This document shows, piece after piece, positions 9,462 to 18,624 of a DNA stretch of 18,624 nucleotides. The notes below the pieces were generated by a model. That model saw only the letters and a program-made list of their open reading frames with translations. It ran no database searches and was not told where the DNA came from. The DNA comes from Parachlorella kessleri (taxonomy: Eukaryota; Chlorophyta; Trebouxiophyceae; Chlorellales; Chlorellaceae), in NCBI GenBank assembly GCA_001598975.1, contig BBXU01001344.1, positions 1 to 18,624 of the forward strand. Reading direction: 5' to 3'. The position numbers were made by a program, and so were the translations under genes. Each line of letters opens with the position of its first letter. Positions within the stretch are counted from its first letter, which is position 1.

Positions 9462-12400
9462 TTACTTGCTCTGGCTACCGGGCTGCAGCTGCCTTACATC
9501 CACCCAAACTTCGCCCTTGTCGTCTGCAGCCACGGTTGCCACGGTAGCCTGCCCCCCTCCCTCGGTAGCCTCGGGTGCCTGCAACACTTGTTGCTGCTGA
9601 CTCTGTGTGACTCGTGGCCTCTGCCCTTGCTGCTGCTGCTGATGCTCTAGTAACTGTGCGAACACCTGCCCCTGAGCCGGCTGCTGTGGCGCCAACTGCA
9701 TGCTGTCTGCGCCGTCACTCTCATCGCCTCCTGAATGTATTTGAGCACTGACCTGCAAGTCGAGCAGGGGCAGGGCGGTCTGCTAGCCTAAGCTGCACCC
9801 TTGGGTGGGCATTGCAACATAAATTGCCTTCCTGAACAGACAGTAGGTGTGGAGGCCCATGCAGTGGTTCAGCAGTTTCTGGTCTCTCACCTTCTCGAGC
9901 AAGCCCTCGACCTGCTTCCGGATCCTGACCAGGCGAGGCATAGACTTGCCCTTGCTTCGTGCCGCCGACAGCACCTCCTCAATGTACTGCACAAACATGC
10001 AGCGCCTAGCTTGTACGCTTACCCCTCGCTGGCAACTGGGAGGCACGCTGCAAGGATAGCTGGCATCGTATCGATCAAGCACTGCTGTACAACACCTTCC
10101 TTCCAGCCACTATATGATTTACTGGCCCAGGCACCTCCACAACGCATCAGTTGCACGCTGTCCTGCCAGACCCAGGTGACCAAACTCCAGGTCACGCACA
10201 GTTCCTGCCTCCTCAGCAACACCATCACAAGGCCGTCAGCAGCAACATGTGGGCAGCGCTGGCAAGCTGACCTGCAGATATGACTGGCACAGGGCGACGA
10301 GAATGCCCGGCTGGTGTTGCGCTAGCTTGTTGATGGGCTTGACGGGGAAGCGCCAGAGCGTGCTGTTAGTCAGCGCCCTCACTGCGAGCAGAGCAGGGCC
10401 AGAGCCAGTCAGCTGGTAGGCTCAGCAAAGAGATCAGCCAAGTACAGATGGTGAGTGCAATGGCCCCTGAACAGACATCGAGAAACACCGGTCTCCGAAC
10501 AGTGAGCTCACTATGTGGCACAGCAAAGCAGCGGCACAGCGTGGGTGCTGCTCCCTCCTTGCCTGTGTGCATGCGCTGCCGGCAGTCCGGCAGGGTGCTG
10601 GCAAACACTGCCGACTGGCCCAGCAGGGCGGGGCTGTGATAGCGCACCGTGCGCTGCATGCCGTGAATGGCCACCGCCTCACCTACAAAAGGCACACCAC
10701 CCTATGTAGGTAAACATGGAGGCTTGCAGCAGGAGGCGCTGCAGGATGCCCTCCCCACACGTCCACTCCTGAGCTTCCGGAGAAACACAGCCATAGGGGC
10801 TGACATGACTGCCTGGCCCACATCTGCCTCCTCGGTGTCACGCGAAGTTCGACCAAGCTTTCCAAATGCCCCTAAGGCACAACACCGGCATGCCCTCCTA
10901 GTCTCATCTAGTTCGACAGCATACCGCCACCTGACCATGCTGCCGTGGGTCCCCCACGTGGGGGCCAACAAAAAGCCAGGATGTACGTTGCCCAGCTCAC
11001 CCTCCTGGAGCACATAGAAGGCGTCAGCATCATCCCCTTCCTCGTACAAGTTGTGCCCCGCCACCAAGCGCACGGGGGTGGCGGAGGCGGCCAGCTGCGC
11101 CCTGACCTGCGTGCGTGAAAGTAGTACGGCGCAGGGGGTATAGAAACGCAAGGAGGAGCTGCATGGCTGGGCAGACAGCCGCGTGGTTTCAACGCAGCAG
11201 CCAAGGCAGCACACCCAGAAGCATCCGCTTCGTGCTGCAAGTGCACAAGATGACTTAACGAGGGCTGAGGTGGCTTGGTGCGGGGCCGCAAGACAGCCTG
11301 AAACAGCTCCTAGGCATGCATACCCAAGCGATCGTCCTTGGCTTACCTCGCCGCCTAGGTTGCAGAACAGGTAGGACTGGGCCAAGGCAGCTCCAGCTAG
11401 GTTCAGCACAATCTCGCCTCTCAGGCCCACCGGCAGCTCCTCAAAGTACTCGCCCTCCGGCATACCAGCGCCTGACAAGACCGGTGGGTAGCAGGCAGCA
11501 GACGTCTACGACCATGCAGTTCAGTGCCAATGGGTAATGGGTGCCCGGCAGTTGTCTTCTGACTTTGCTGGAGCTTGTGGGCCACGGAGCAACCCAACGC
11601 AGTACCCCTCGCAGCGCGCAAGGCAGGCACGTCATTAGCGCATGCTCCTTGGCCCAGCGCAGTACCCCTCGCCGCGTACAAGGCAGGCACGTCATCAGCG
11701 CAGTACATGCGCTCATGTGCCAGGTGGCGGACTAGCGGCTCGGTAAAGTGCTGCTGTCACTGTTGTGCCACGCGCACCGCGACGCGCTACAGTCATACCA
11801 AATGACCCAGGCAGTTCAAGGCCAGGCCAGGCTGCCCCAACCTACCTGTGTGCTGTGCCCAGACTTCTAGGTAGAACTGGCGGACCCTCTCCTTCAGGTC
11901 AGGCGGCAGGTACCGCTCAGACATCCACACATCAATGTCCTCCATCTTCCTGCGGAGGGCGGGAGAAGAACTGACGTGGGATCCTGTCCACAGACACCAG
12001 CAAAGCAAGAACCGTGCGTGGTGCAGCCAGCACTGTTGGCAGCAGCCAGTCCAGCCACGTGCACATCACTCAGCAGTCCAAACATTGCAGCCATAAGTTC
12101 AATGCACCTAATGCCTGCCACTGCCTAGGAACCCCCGTGAGGGATACTGACGTGCGCAGCACATTGCCAGCCCGCGTGGCCCGCGAAGCGTAGTGCAGCA
12201 GGTCCCCCACCACGTTCACTACAAACCTGCAGCAGGCACAGCACGGCATGCGCTGGTGGGGCTGAGCCAGGAGGCTCACCAGGCCCTTATTCGCAACAAA
12301 TACCCTTGATGGTCCCGCACCACCGCCATGCAAATTTGCCGCAAGGTGCGCATCTGACACCATCACCCCTGGCGCCCTGGGCAGAGTCAGTGGCGTCGCA

Positions 12401-15400
12401 AGCCTTGCCAGGCAGGTGTTGTTGCTCATACTCACCCAAAGTAGAAGACGGATATGACCATGAACAGGCAGGCCACCGCCTGCTCAACGGGGGTCACAGG
12501 GTGGATGTCCCCGTACCTGCATGATAGCAAATGGTCAGACATACATGGAGGTTGCAGCGCCTTCCACAAAAAAGGAAGTGCTTAAGAGGCCGCGCGGCTA
12601 AAAAAGTGCTGCAACATGCCATCGGTCGTGGATGAGTCGTTCTCATTGTCGCACACACGCGTACCACAACAGCCCGCAGGCTCTGAGTCCCTCTCGCACC
12701 CGTTAGTCGTCATGGTTGTCAGCACAAAGAAGACGCTGGCCATCCACTGAGTGAGGGTGCTCCCTGATGCCAGCTCGTAGGGCAGCGCTGCAGACATCAC
12801 AAACCACAACAGCACGCTGTCTTTTGCAGCCCCAGGCAGGGCGAGGCTTTGCAGGACGCGCCTGGCCTGTTACAAGAACCCAACATGGACAGATTCAGTC
12901 GGCTGTGGCAGCTTTCACAGGCCTGCCGCAGGCCAGTTCAAGGTAGCAAGGGTGACCTGCCTGCCTGCCGACCTGCATGTGCTGCCCAGGACTGGTCCAG
13001 CCCCTCCAGCTCCGCCACAAACCACCAGATGCTGCACCAGGGGGGAGTGCAGCCAGCACTCATGCATGCTGCGTCGTGCATGGGCTTTGAGCTGTGGGGT
13101 ACATCATGGGGTACCAGCCAGGCAATGCGGTGTCGGGTGCAGTAAGGCACCGAGGGACAACATATGTGCGTCAAGTCACACACTGTAAGTCGCAGATGCT
13201 GCACGGGAGGGTACATATCTATGTACCAAGACACCAAAGCGCCAGCCTACAGGTATGCTCATCAGCCCAGCAGGTTGACCAGCACAGCATGCTGACCAGC
13301 CCAGCAGGTTGACCAGCACAGCCAGCATGAACACCAGGGTGCCCAGGTAGACGGTGACTGTATTAGTATGACTAAGGAGGATGCGTGTGAGGGGGTTGTG
13401 GAGGAGGTCCGAGGACCCCCATACCATCTGCAGGCAGGCAGGCAATGCAGTGTGATGCCTGCACGCAACAGTCCCTCGCATGAGTAGTGGCTTCAGCAGA
13501 TGGGTGCACGGGTTAGCATACGGGTGTGGTTGCTAAAACCAGCAACTTGCATGGGGGTAGCGGGTGGTGGTGGGTGCCCGGCTCACCATGAAGAGGCGGA
13601 CGACCCTCAGCAGGCGCAGCAGGCGCAGGCCGTAGAAGATCTTGTAGGCGGAGGAGACCCCGGTGGGCTTGGCAGACGTGATGATCTCAGGAACCACCGG
13701 AAGGCCTGGAGGGAGGCAGAGGAAGCGCAACACAGTGCAGCAGCAGGATGTATACATGCTTACTAGACAAATCAATACCTGAGGTGCAATCACTAACGAA
13801 AGCAGTGTGCCTGGCTCGCATCCATGACAGACAAGCACTGGAGGATCCATCAGAGCAAGTTTTAACTGCGTGCAAGCACGCTCAGGATGTTAAGACGGAG
13901 AACGCCGGCCGCCCCGCCCTCTACATGACAGCAGCCCCTCTACACCCGCCACACCAGGCATGCATGTCGTGTGCAGGCCACCAGTCCAGACACAAGCAAG
14001 CCGTGCCAGTCCGCAACTTGCACTGGGTGCCAGGTGCCACGGTACCACTACACCCCCCCTCCTCACATGCGATCAGGTTGACCAGGAACTGGCCATGCGC
14101 CACATAGTACAGCGCCACCTTGCGCGGCTCCAGCACCAGCAGCCTCCTCACATCGTGGCGCACCACAAAACCCACATGGAAGCTGAACAGGATGTCGGCA
14201 AGGTAGAAGCAGGCTGCGGGGGGAGGGGGGGGTGGCAAGCAGGTAGGCATGGCTAGGAGCGGAGGGCAGTTGGGTGAAAAAGACAAAACAAGCTGAAAGA
14301 TGGGCCTGCTGCTGGTGCACGCCACAACAACCAAGTATACTGCTGGCCTTCTCTGGCAGGCCAGCTGTGCTTACCAGGCTGATGCTTGTACACCTCCCTG
14401 TGCAAGCTTTTGGTTGGAACACCATGTGAGAAGGCATTCATCCCTTTTGGCAGCCCTCTGCCTGCTGCACCACCCAGCTCCCAACTCACTCCCAACTATG
14501 TCTGCGATGGTCATCCATGTGAACTCGCCGCCAGCGATGTTGTCAAATGCCAGGCTGAAGGCCACTATGAAAGCTGCAAATGGCACAGTGAAAGATAGTT
14601 TCAGTTGTCCTTGCCTTGACGATTGTCCTTGCCAGGGATGGATGTGACGACCAACCTAGCCAATGCAGCAGCTTGCAGGACAAGCGAGCGTCTGGTGGTG
14701 CAGCCATGCCCCAACCCCCTCCATCTTGCGTGACTTGTTGGCCACGCAAAAGCCGCGTCAATCACCAGTGCCTGCTATGCCTGCTGGATAGCCTCGCAGC
14801 AACCAGACAGGCAGCGTGGGAAGCAGCAGCTGGCATTGGCACACAGCTGGAGCCTTTGAGCCGTGACCCGCCTCTCCCTTCCTGTCTTCTACCTTCCTGT
14901 GTACGTGAGGTCGACTGCTGTGATCAGGCCATCCCAGTACCGCACTTGTACCGACTCCGGGGACAGCATTGGCAGCCCGACGATGGAGCTCCCCGGCCTG
15001 CACACCTGGAAACATTTCGCCATGGTAGGGGAGGTATGCACGACGCACCGCCACCAGCAACACCACAGCGGAACAGGGAGCAGAAACAGCAAAGACAATC
15101 AATGCAAATCGTTTATCAACTGGGTCAGGGGTGGCTGACCAACCGGACAATGCCAGTTTCCTGTAGGCTGCAGATTTGAAAGGGGGTACGAGTGTTGCCC
15201 TAGCCATAACCTTTTGCACCTGAGTCGGCAACAAAGCAGACCCCGTATGTGCCACCCAAGCGTCACAAGCTTGTCGGCCAGTGCCTCAAATGCGCTGCTG
15301 GGGGTCAGTGCGGCCGAGCCTACAGCGGTCGGGCAGGGAGGAAGGCAGGCCAGGTGTGGGTAGGTGCTAACAAAGGGTGGCTCATGGTAAGCAAGGGCTG

Positions 15401-15847
15401 CGCGATGCGTACTGTATGCGCATGTGTACTGTGTCATCAATGTTGACCTCTACCATGGTGGCCTCTAGGGTGGCTGTGAGGAGGGTGCAGTCAGAAGCAC
15501 CTGCAAAGAAGTCCCAGCGCCGCGCATCCACGTCCAAGGTCCGCCCAGCTGCGAAGGGGGTGGCACCTGGCCTTGTGGCTGGCACTGCAGCCAACCCAAC
15601 AGCACTCCTTATCGCAGGGCTTCTCGCCCTGTGAGAAACCGTGCACTGAAGGGTCCCCGCCTTTCGTGCTTGCCCTTCGGTCCTGTTTGCCAGAGGCCAC
15701 CGGCCTGTCATGCTTGCTGTTGCGTAACTCACGTTCGTAGTCGCCTGTAGAGGACGGCTGGGCGTTGTGGTGCCCAGCATTGCCGATCAGCAGGGGGCTG
15801 GTCTCGCCATCTGACTCGCCTGATGGCAAACCCAAGAGTCGAGGCAT
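9462..15847 (-). CDS. Voltage-gated K+-type channel with C-linker and CNBD-like domain
   Basis: Nineteen-exon model, transcript order: 15733-15847, 15413-15548, 15220-15294, 14893-14997, 14490-14614, 14067-14213, 13587-13705, 13297-13427, 12973-13031, 12700-12787, 12436-12516, 12152-12226, 11846-11949, 11347-11471, 11001-11106, 10563-10682, 10272-10381, 9891-9986, 9462-9752. It sums to 735 aa with consistent phases. Start MPRLLGLPSGESDGETSPLL. S1 is about YWDGLITAVDLTYT...FTVPFAAFIVAF; S2 FYLADILFSFHVGF; S3 QFLVNLIACLPVVPE; S4 YGLRLLRLLRVVRLF, with Arg every third residue; S5 TVYLGTLVFMLAVLVNLLGC; pore helix TQWMASVFFVLTTMTT; filter NGYGDIHPVTP; S6 ACLFMVISVFYFGFVVNVVG; C-linker KMEDIDVWMSERYLPPDLKE; CNBD around 490-600; then a short coiled segment and a Gln-rich tail. 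It belongs to the EAG/CNG/plant-Shaker-like superfamily, and GYGD indicates K+ selectivity. From S2 to the end exons are well supported. Exons 2-5 are uncertain: the 14614 acceptor is weak, and exon 2 may end at 15501. Confidence 0.85.
10382..10562 (-). other. Probable GC-AG intron within the CNBD of the K+ channel gene
   Basis: The exon ends ...CGCATGCACACAG and the next bases are GCAAGG, the GC-AG donor consensus; the acceptor is CTCGCAG at the other end. Joining them gives RMHTVRALTNSTLWRF, which restores the expected end of the phosphate-binding cassette (R-x-x-T-V-R-A). The alternative GT donor, farther into the intron at GTGAGCTCAC (about 10499-10508), would insert about 20 unrelated residues. 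Confidence 0.6.
11593..11702. repeat. Two-copy 60-bp-period direct repeat in a channel intron
   Basis: Copies at 11593-11642 and 11653-11702 share 50 bp with about five mismatches, both containing CAAGGCAGGCACGTCAT. They lie wholly in the intron between the C-linker exon and the next one (11472-11845). Confidence 0.85.
13255..13322. repeat. 34-bp tandem duplication spanning the exon 8 donor of the channel gene
   Basis: Copy 13255-13288 and copy 13289-13322 differ at two positions. The right-hand copy contains the last 26 bp of the S5 exon plus its GT donor; the left-hand copy lies in the intron. One of the mismatches changes the duplicated donor from GT to AT on the minus strand. Confidence 0.88.
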
Positions 15848-16382
15848 AGCTGATCAGCGCTCACCAATGCTCAAACCACATTGTTTTGTAGCAGGCTTAC
15901 AAGCTTGAACGCCATCGTAATTCTGCGGCGCCTTCATTGCCACAGCATGCCGCACAGCATGGGCGCAGGCTCGCCCTGTGCAAGCAAAAACTCTGCCTTC
16001 ACCATGGCCTCCACACACAATTTCAAGCACAGGGTCGCAACAAACAATAGTTGGACACCGGCATTGACCCTCCAAGAAGCCTATACTGCAACCAAAAAAT
16101 CCTGCCGAGATGCAGAGACAACAGGGGGGTGAGTGTGACGCAGCAATTGTGCACGCATACATACATAGCGTGCCTCGCTGTTCCCCCAGACGTAAACAAG
16201 ATGTCCAGAAGACCGATGAAAAAGGGAAAAAAGGGGTCCCAAGAAGATCAAAACAACCGGAGGGTCTTGTAGCAAACATGCGTTGAAGGTGGGCACCGTG
16301 TCAGCGTATCGTACCCCACAAGGGAGTGATACAAAACACCCCGCCATCAACTGCGGGCACTCCCCAGAGTCGTCGGTGCACA
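15848..16382. other. Intergenic region between the bestrophin and the K+ channel gene
   Basis: 535 bp between the bestrophin stop and the channel start, both on the minus strand. It must hold the bestrophin 3' UTR and the channel promoter and 5' UTR. The minus-strand open frame at 15854-16279 is cysteine-rich and resembles nothing I know, so I do not call it a gene. No clear TATA box. Confidence 0.5.
15897..15901 (-). terminator. Candidate TGTAA poly(A) signal of the bestrophin gene
   Basis: TTACA on the plus strand is TGTAA on the minus strand, 482 nt after the bestrophin stop and only ~50 nt before the channel ATG at 15847. If used, the bestrophin transcript would end at or inside the channel's 5' UTR. 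Confidence 0.35.
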
Positions 16383-18448
16383 TCATCGCGGAGGCGTTGG
16401 GTAGGCCACCGGCTCCCACCCAGCGTACGGCGCTCGGCCCTGACCCACGCCGTTGCCTGCCTGCCTGCCGTGTGCTGCCTGAGCAGCGAAGCTGCCCTCG
16501 TCCAGCCGCCGCAACGCCGAGCCGCTGAGGGTGCGCCCCGGGGCATCACCCAAGTCGCCATCACCCAGCCCAACTTCCACATCTCGGCCGCGGCCCTCAC
16601 CATCAGCCCTGCTGCCCACGTCCTCCCCATCCTGCTCCTGCTGCTGCTGGCGCTCCCACCGGCCCATCCTTGGCCCAGGGGCGGTATCCACAAACGCGGT
16701 GTACACCGGCCCCCTGCGCTCCTGCTCCCTCCAACCGCCCGCGTATGCTGCCCCTCGGGCCTCCTGCTCTCGGCTGCCGCCAACCTTCTCAAAGGGCCCG
16801 CTGGGCTCCTGCTCTCTCAGGCTGCCCAGCCGCGACGGTAGCTCTTGGCTGTACCGCCGCCGCAGCTGGCCCCCCTGCCCTGGTCCGCCCCTGGAGGGGG
16901 ACCCCGGGGACGCACCCCTGCTCCTGCTGCTGCCCGGCCGCTGGTCAATGCTGCTGCGCCGCGGCGGCAGGCCCGCCGCCAGGCCCAGCAGCTCCGTGAC
17001 CGGCACCGCGTAGTCATCCCCCAAGTTGGCGGGAAGCACCGACATCTGGGAGAACTGGTTGGGCATAGCGCGCGCAGCGCCGCCCCTGGCGGTGATGGTG
17101 TTACCTGCCAGCGACGCCGCCGACCGCTGTGCCTGCTCTGCCTGCTCCTTGCCAGGTGGCTCCCCCTCCTCCTCCTGCTGCTCACGGCAGGCCTTGGCGG
17201 TGGCCAGGCCCATGCTGTGCACGGTGAGGCGGTCGTTCTGCATGAAAGTGGTGGCACGCCTGCAAGGGGCCACGGGCGGCCACGAACTGAAGCCGGCGGG
17301 CTTCTTGCACAGCCCCAGCTACACGCAGGGCAGCTTGCCAGGGACACACAGCACTCGGCAACTCGCAAAGGTCCCTGGCAGCTCCCAGTTGAAAGGCTGC
17401 CGGAAGGCCTGCCTGCATACGCTACAACGCCGGCAGCAGGCTCCACCCAACTGCCGGCCTGCCAGGAGGGAGCCGCAACGGCACACTGACCTGGCAGCCG
17501 CACACATCTGGTCCAGGGGCAGGACCCGGAAGGGCTCCTCTATCTGTATCCCTGCAGGGGCACACACATATGGCGACTCGTGTCCCATAGCCCCCACGCA
17601 ACAACTTTTGTGCAAGTCCGAGACTGGCCCATCATTGCACAAGTTGAGCTCCCACACCACAACACTGTATAAGACCCAAATCTGTCCATGGTTGCACGGT
17701 GGAGCCCACACACCACAACTTTATATAAGTCGAGACCGGTCCATAGCTGCACACTGGGGAGCGCCGTGCTGGGCGGCTCGCAGCGCGCCCCATGCAACCA
17801 TCCTGAGCTGCCAGCAGCAGCACAATTCACCTGTCAAGTGCATGGCATGCTGTGCCCGTGCACCTACCAATGTTTTCCACGCCAAGCAGCAGGAAGGCGG
17901 TGACGGCCATGATGGGCAGCGTGGCCCACTCGTACAGTGGCCACAGAGCGAAAGGCAGGAAGGTGATGTACGTCAACAGAAAGCGGTGGGTGTGCCTGCA
18001 GCAGCAGCCCTGGACACCCTTGCCAAACGGTCCCATTCAGCAGCTGGGCCTGTGCCGAGCCGCCGGCCCCTCAACAGCCAGTCAGTTTCAGACCATGGCC
18101 TGGTGCCAGGCCCAACCTGTGGTGAGCATCTTGAAGGCAAGCTAATGCACATTCACAGCTCCAGGGGCGAGTACATGATGCACCATGCATTGGGTGGTTG
18201 TAGCAGGTATTGCGAATCGTGGGAGTACCTTTTGGAGACCTCAAGTTGGCAGGAGAGAGGCGAGCACGCAGTGAGCTGGGGACAAGTGCCAGGGCTGGAG
18301 GCACGCACCTGTTGTACGCGATCGGCATGGGCTGCCTCTGGATGCGCTCGCAGGCCCCCACCACGGTGTCGCACGAGTTGATCACCTGCTCGATGGTGGA
18401 GCGCTGCATGTCGCTCAGGCTGGCCTGGGACAGCAGGTCGCTGATCAC
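16383..18448 (-). CDS. Bestrophin-family anion channel with long disordered C-terminal tail (partial, 5' end missing)
   Basis: Four exons, transcript order: 18309-18448, 17868-17995, 17491-17551, 16383-17259. Phases agree and the gene ends in TGA; earlier exons lie beyond the right edge. Family hallmarks as I recall them: GACERIQRQPMPIAYNRHTH (the conserved ERI...P-P-AY-RH block), RFLLTYITFLPFALWPLYEW, TLPIMAVTAFLLLGVENIG and IQIEEPFRVLPLDQMC, that is, the last two membrane helices and the Glu-Glu-Pro-Phe segment. These most resemble plant/algal thylakoid bestrophins (VCCN1; Chlamydomonas BST1-3, which carry bicarbonate/chloride). After ATTFMQNDRLTVHSMG comes a ~270-residue Gly/Arg/Ser/Gln-rich tail, predicted disordered, with three REQE repeats (16689-16826) and three Trp. 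Chloroplast location cannot be judged without the N-terminus. The visible core is unbroken. Confidence 0.87.
17588..17758. repeat. Three diverged copies of a 57-bp tandem repeat in a bestrophin intron
   Basis: Copies begin near 17588, 17645 and 17702, spaced exactly 57 bp. Each shows an AGCYCCCACACMACAAC-like start, an AAGWC-type middle and a CCATNNTTGCAC-like end. They fill more than half of the intron 17552-17867. Confidence 0.8.
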
Positions 18449-18624
18449 CTGCGGCAGAAAACAGAGCAACGTGTGCGCGGGCCCACCATGGGAGTGGCGG
18501 CCAAGTAGTTGCACAGCGAGCTGCTCCAGTTGCTGGGTGTAGGGCCGGGTCTACGCCTCGGGCTGGGCAGGCAAGGAGCGCCAGCGACTTCCAACAGCCA
18601 GAACGACAGCACGGCACCGCCCCG
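18449..18624. other. Right edge: intron of the bestrophin gene, possibly with unrecognised upstream exon
   Basis: Directly upstream (minus strand) of the exon at 18309-18448. The acceptor TTCTGCCGCAG is clear. None of the three minus-strand frames in the remaining 175 bp gives a sequence I can match to bestrophin, so I assign no exon. Confidence 0.4.

Noticed and set aside
11593..13322. CRISPR-like or mobile-element origin of the direct repeats
   Set aside because: Only two copies each, no spacers, no terminal inverted repeats or transposase; simple tandem duplications in introns of a nuclear gene.
15854..16279. 141-codon cysteine-rich minus-strand open frame between the two channel genes
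   Set aside because: No domain, no splice or promoter support, and it ends just before the channel start; more likely UTR/intergenic.
16689..16826. Strict Rubisco-binding motif in the bestrophin tail
   Set aside because: The Trp sites lack Asp/Asn before W and a hydrophobic residue at the end, so the motif as defined is not present; kept only as a loose resemblance.
17540..17830. 19-residue protein repeat in minus-strand frames
   Set aside because: It is the translation of the 57-bp intronic repeat; flanking exons splice cleanly across it with correct phase.
17026..18381. 451-codon plus-strand open frame
   Set aside because: It lies antisense to three well-phased bestrophin exons and across their introns, shows no recognisable domain, and is explained by GC-rich codon bias.

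Overview
The window looks like nuclear DNA of a green alga (Chlorophyta), probably of the flagellated chlorophycean/volvocalean type. The DNA is GC-rich, the genes are cut into short exons by GT-AG introns of roughly 90-630 bp with a C/T-rich ...TGCAG acceptor, the putative poly(A) signals are TGTAA rather than AATAAA, and one gene encodes a CEP44-like centriolar protein. The taxonomic call is inference; no sequence search was possible. All exon models below were built by hand from splice signals, reading phase and remembered family consensus.

Left part (1-5545): a divergent pair. On the minus strand, running off the left edge, lies the 5' part of the TRAPPII vesicle-tethering subunit TRS120/TRAPPC9 (six exons, 47-2399). 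On the plus strand lies a complete CEP44-like gene (four exons, 2954-5465). They share a ~550 bp intergenic promoter region.

Middle part (5546-9461): a tandem pair of small paralogous genes on the plus strand (6358-7211 and 7820-8774). Each has a TATA box and a first coding exon consisting of the ATG alone. An intron follows at once, and the next exon starts with Gly and a Cys-Cys pair (MGACCS... and MGSSLSACC...). This predicts doubly acylated, membrane-tethered proteins with a Tyr/Pro/Gln-rich middle, a glycine-zipper hydrophobic segment and a VENN-type acidic/Gly/Asn tail. This pair is the most novel-looking content of the window.

Right part (9462-18624): two ion-channel genes head-to-tail on the minus strand. 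One is a complete ~19-exon voltage-gated K+-type channel (S1-S6, S4 with four regularly spaced Arg, GYGD filter, C-linker, cyclic-nucleotide-binding-like domain, Q-rich tail; 9462-15847). Upstream of it is the 3' part of a bestrophin-family anion channel (four exons, 16383-18448, continuing off the right edge) with a ~290-residue disordered C-terminal tail. The bestrophin and the channel are separated by 535 bp.

No RNA genes, transposons, CRISPR arrays or prokaryotic features were seen. Several short intronic tandem duplications (34, 57 and 60 bp periods) are present. Most long open frames opposite these genes are antisense shadows produced by the GC-rich coding sequence.
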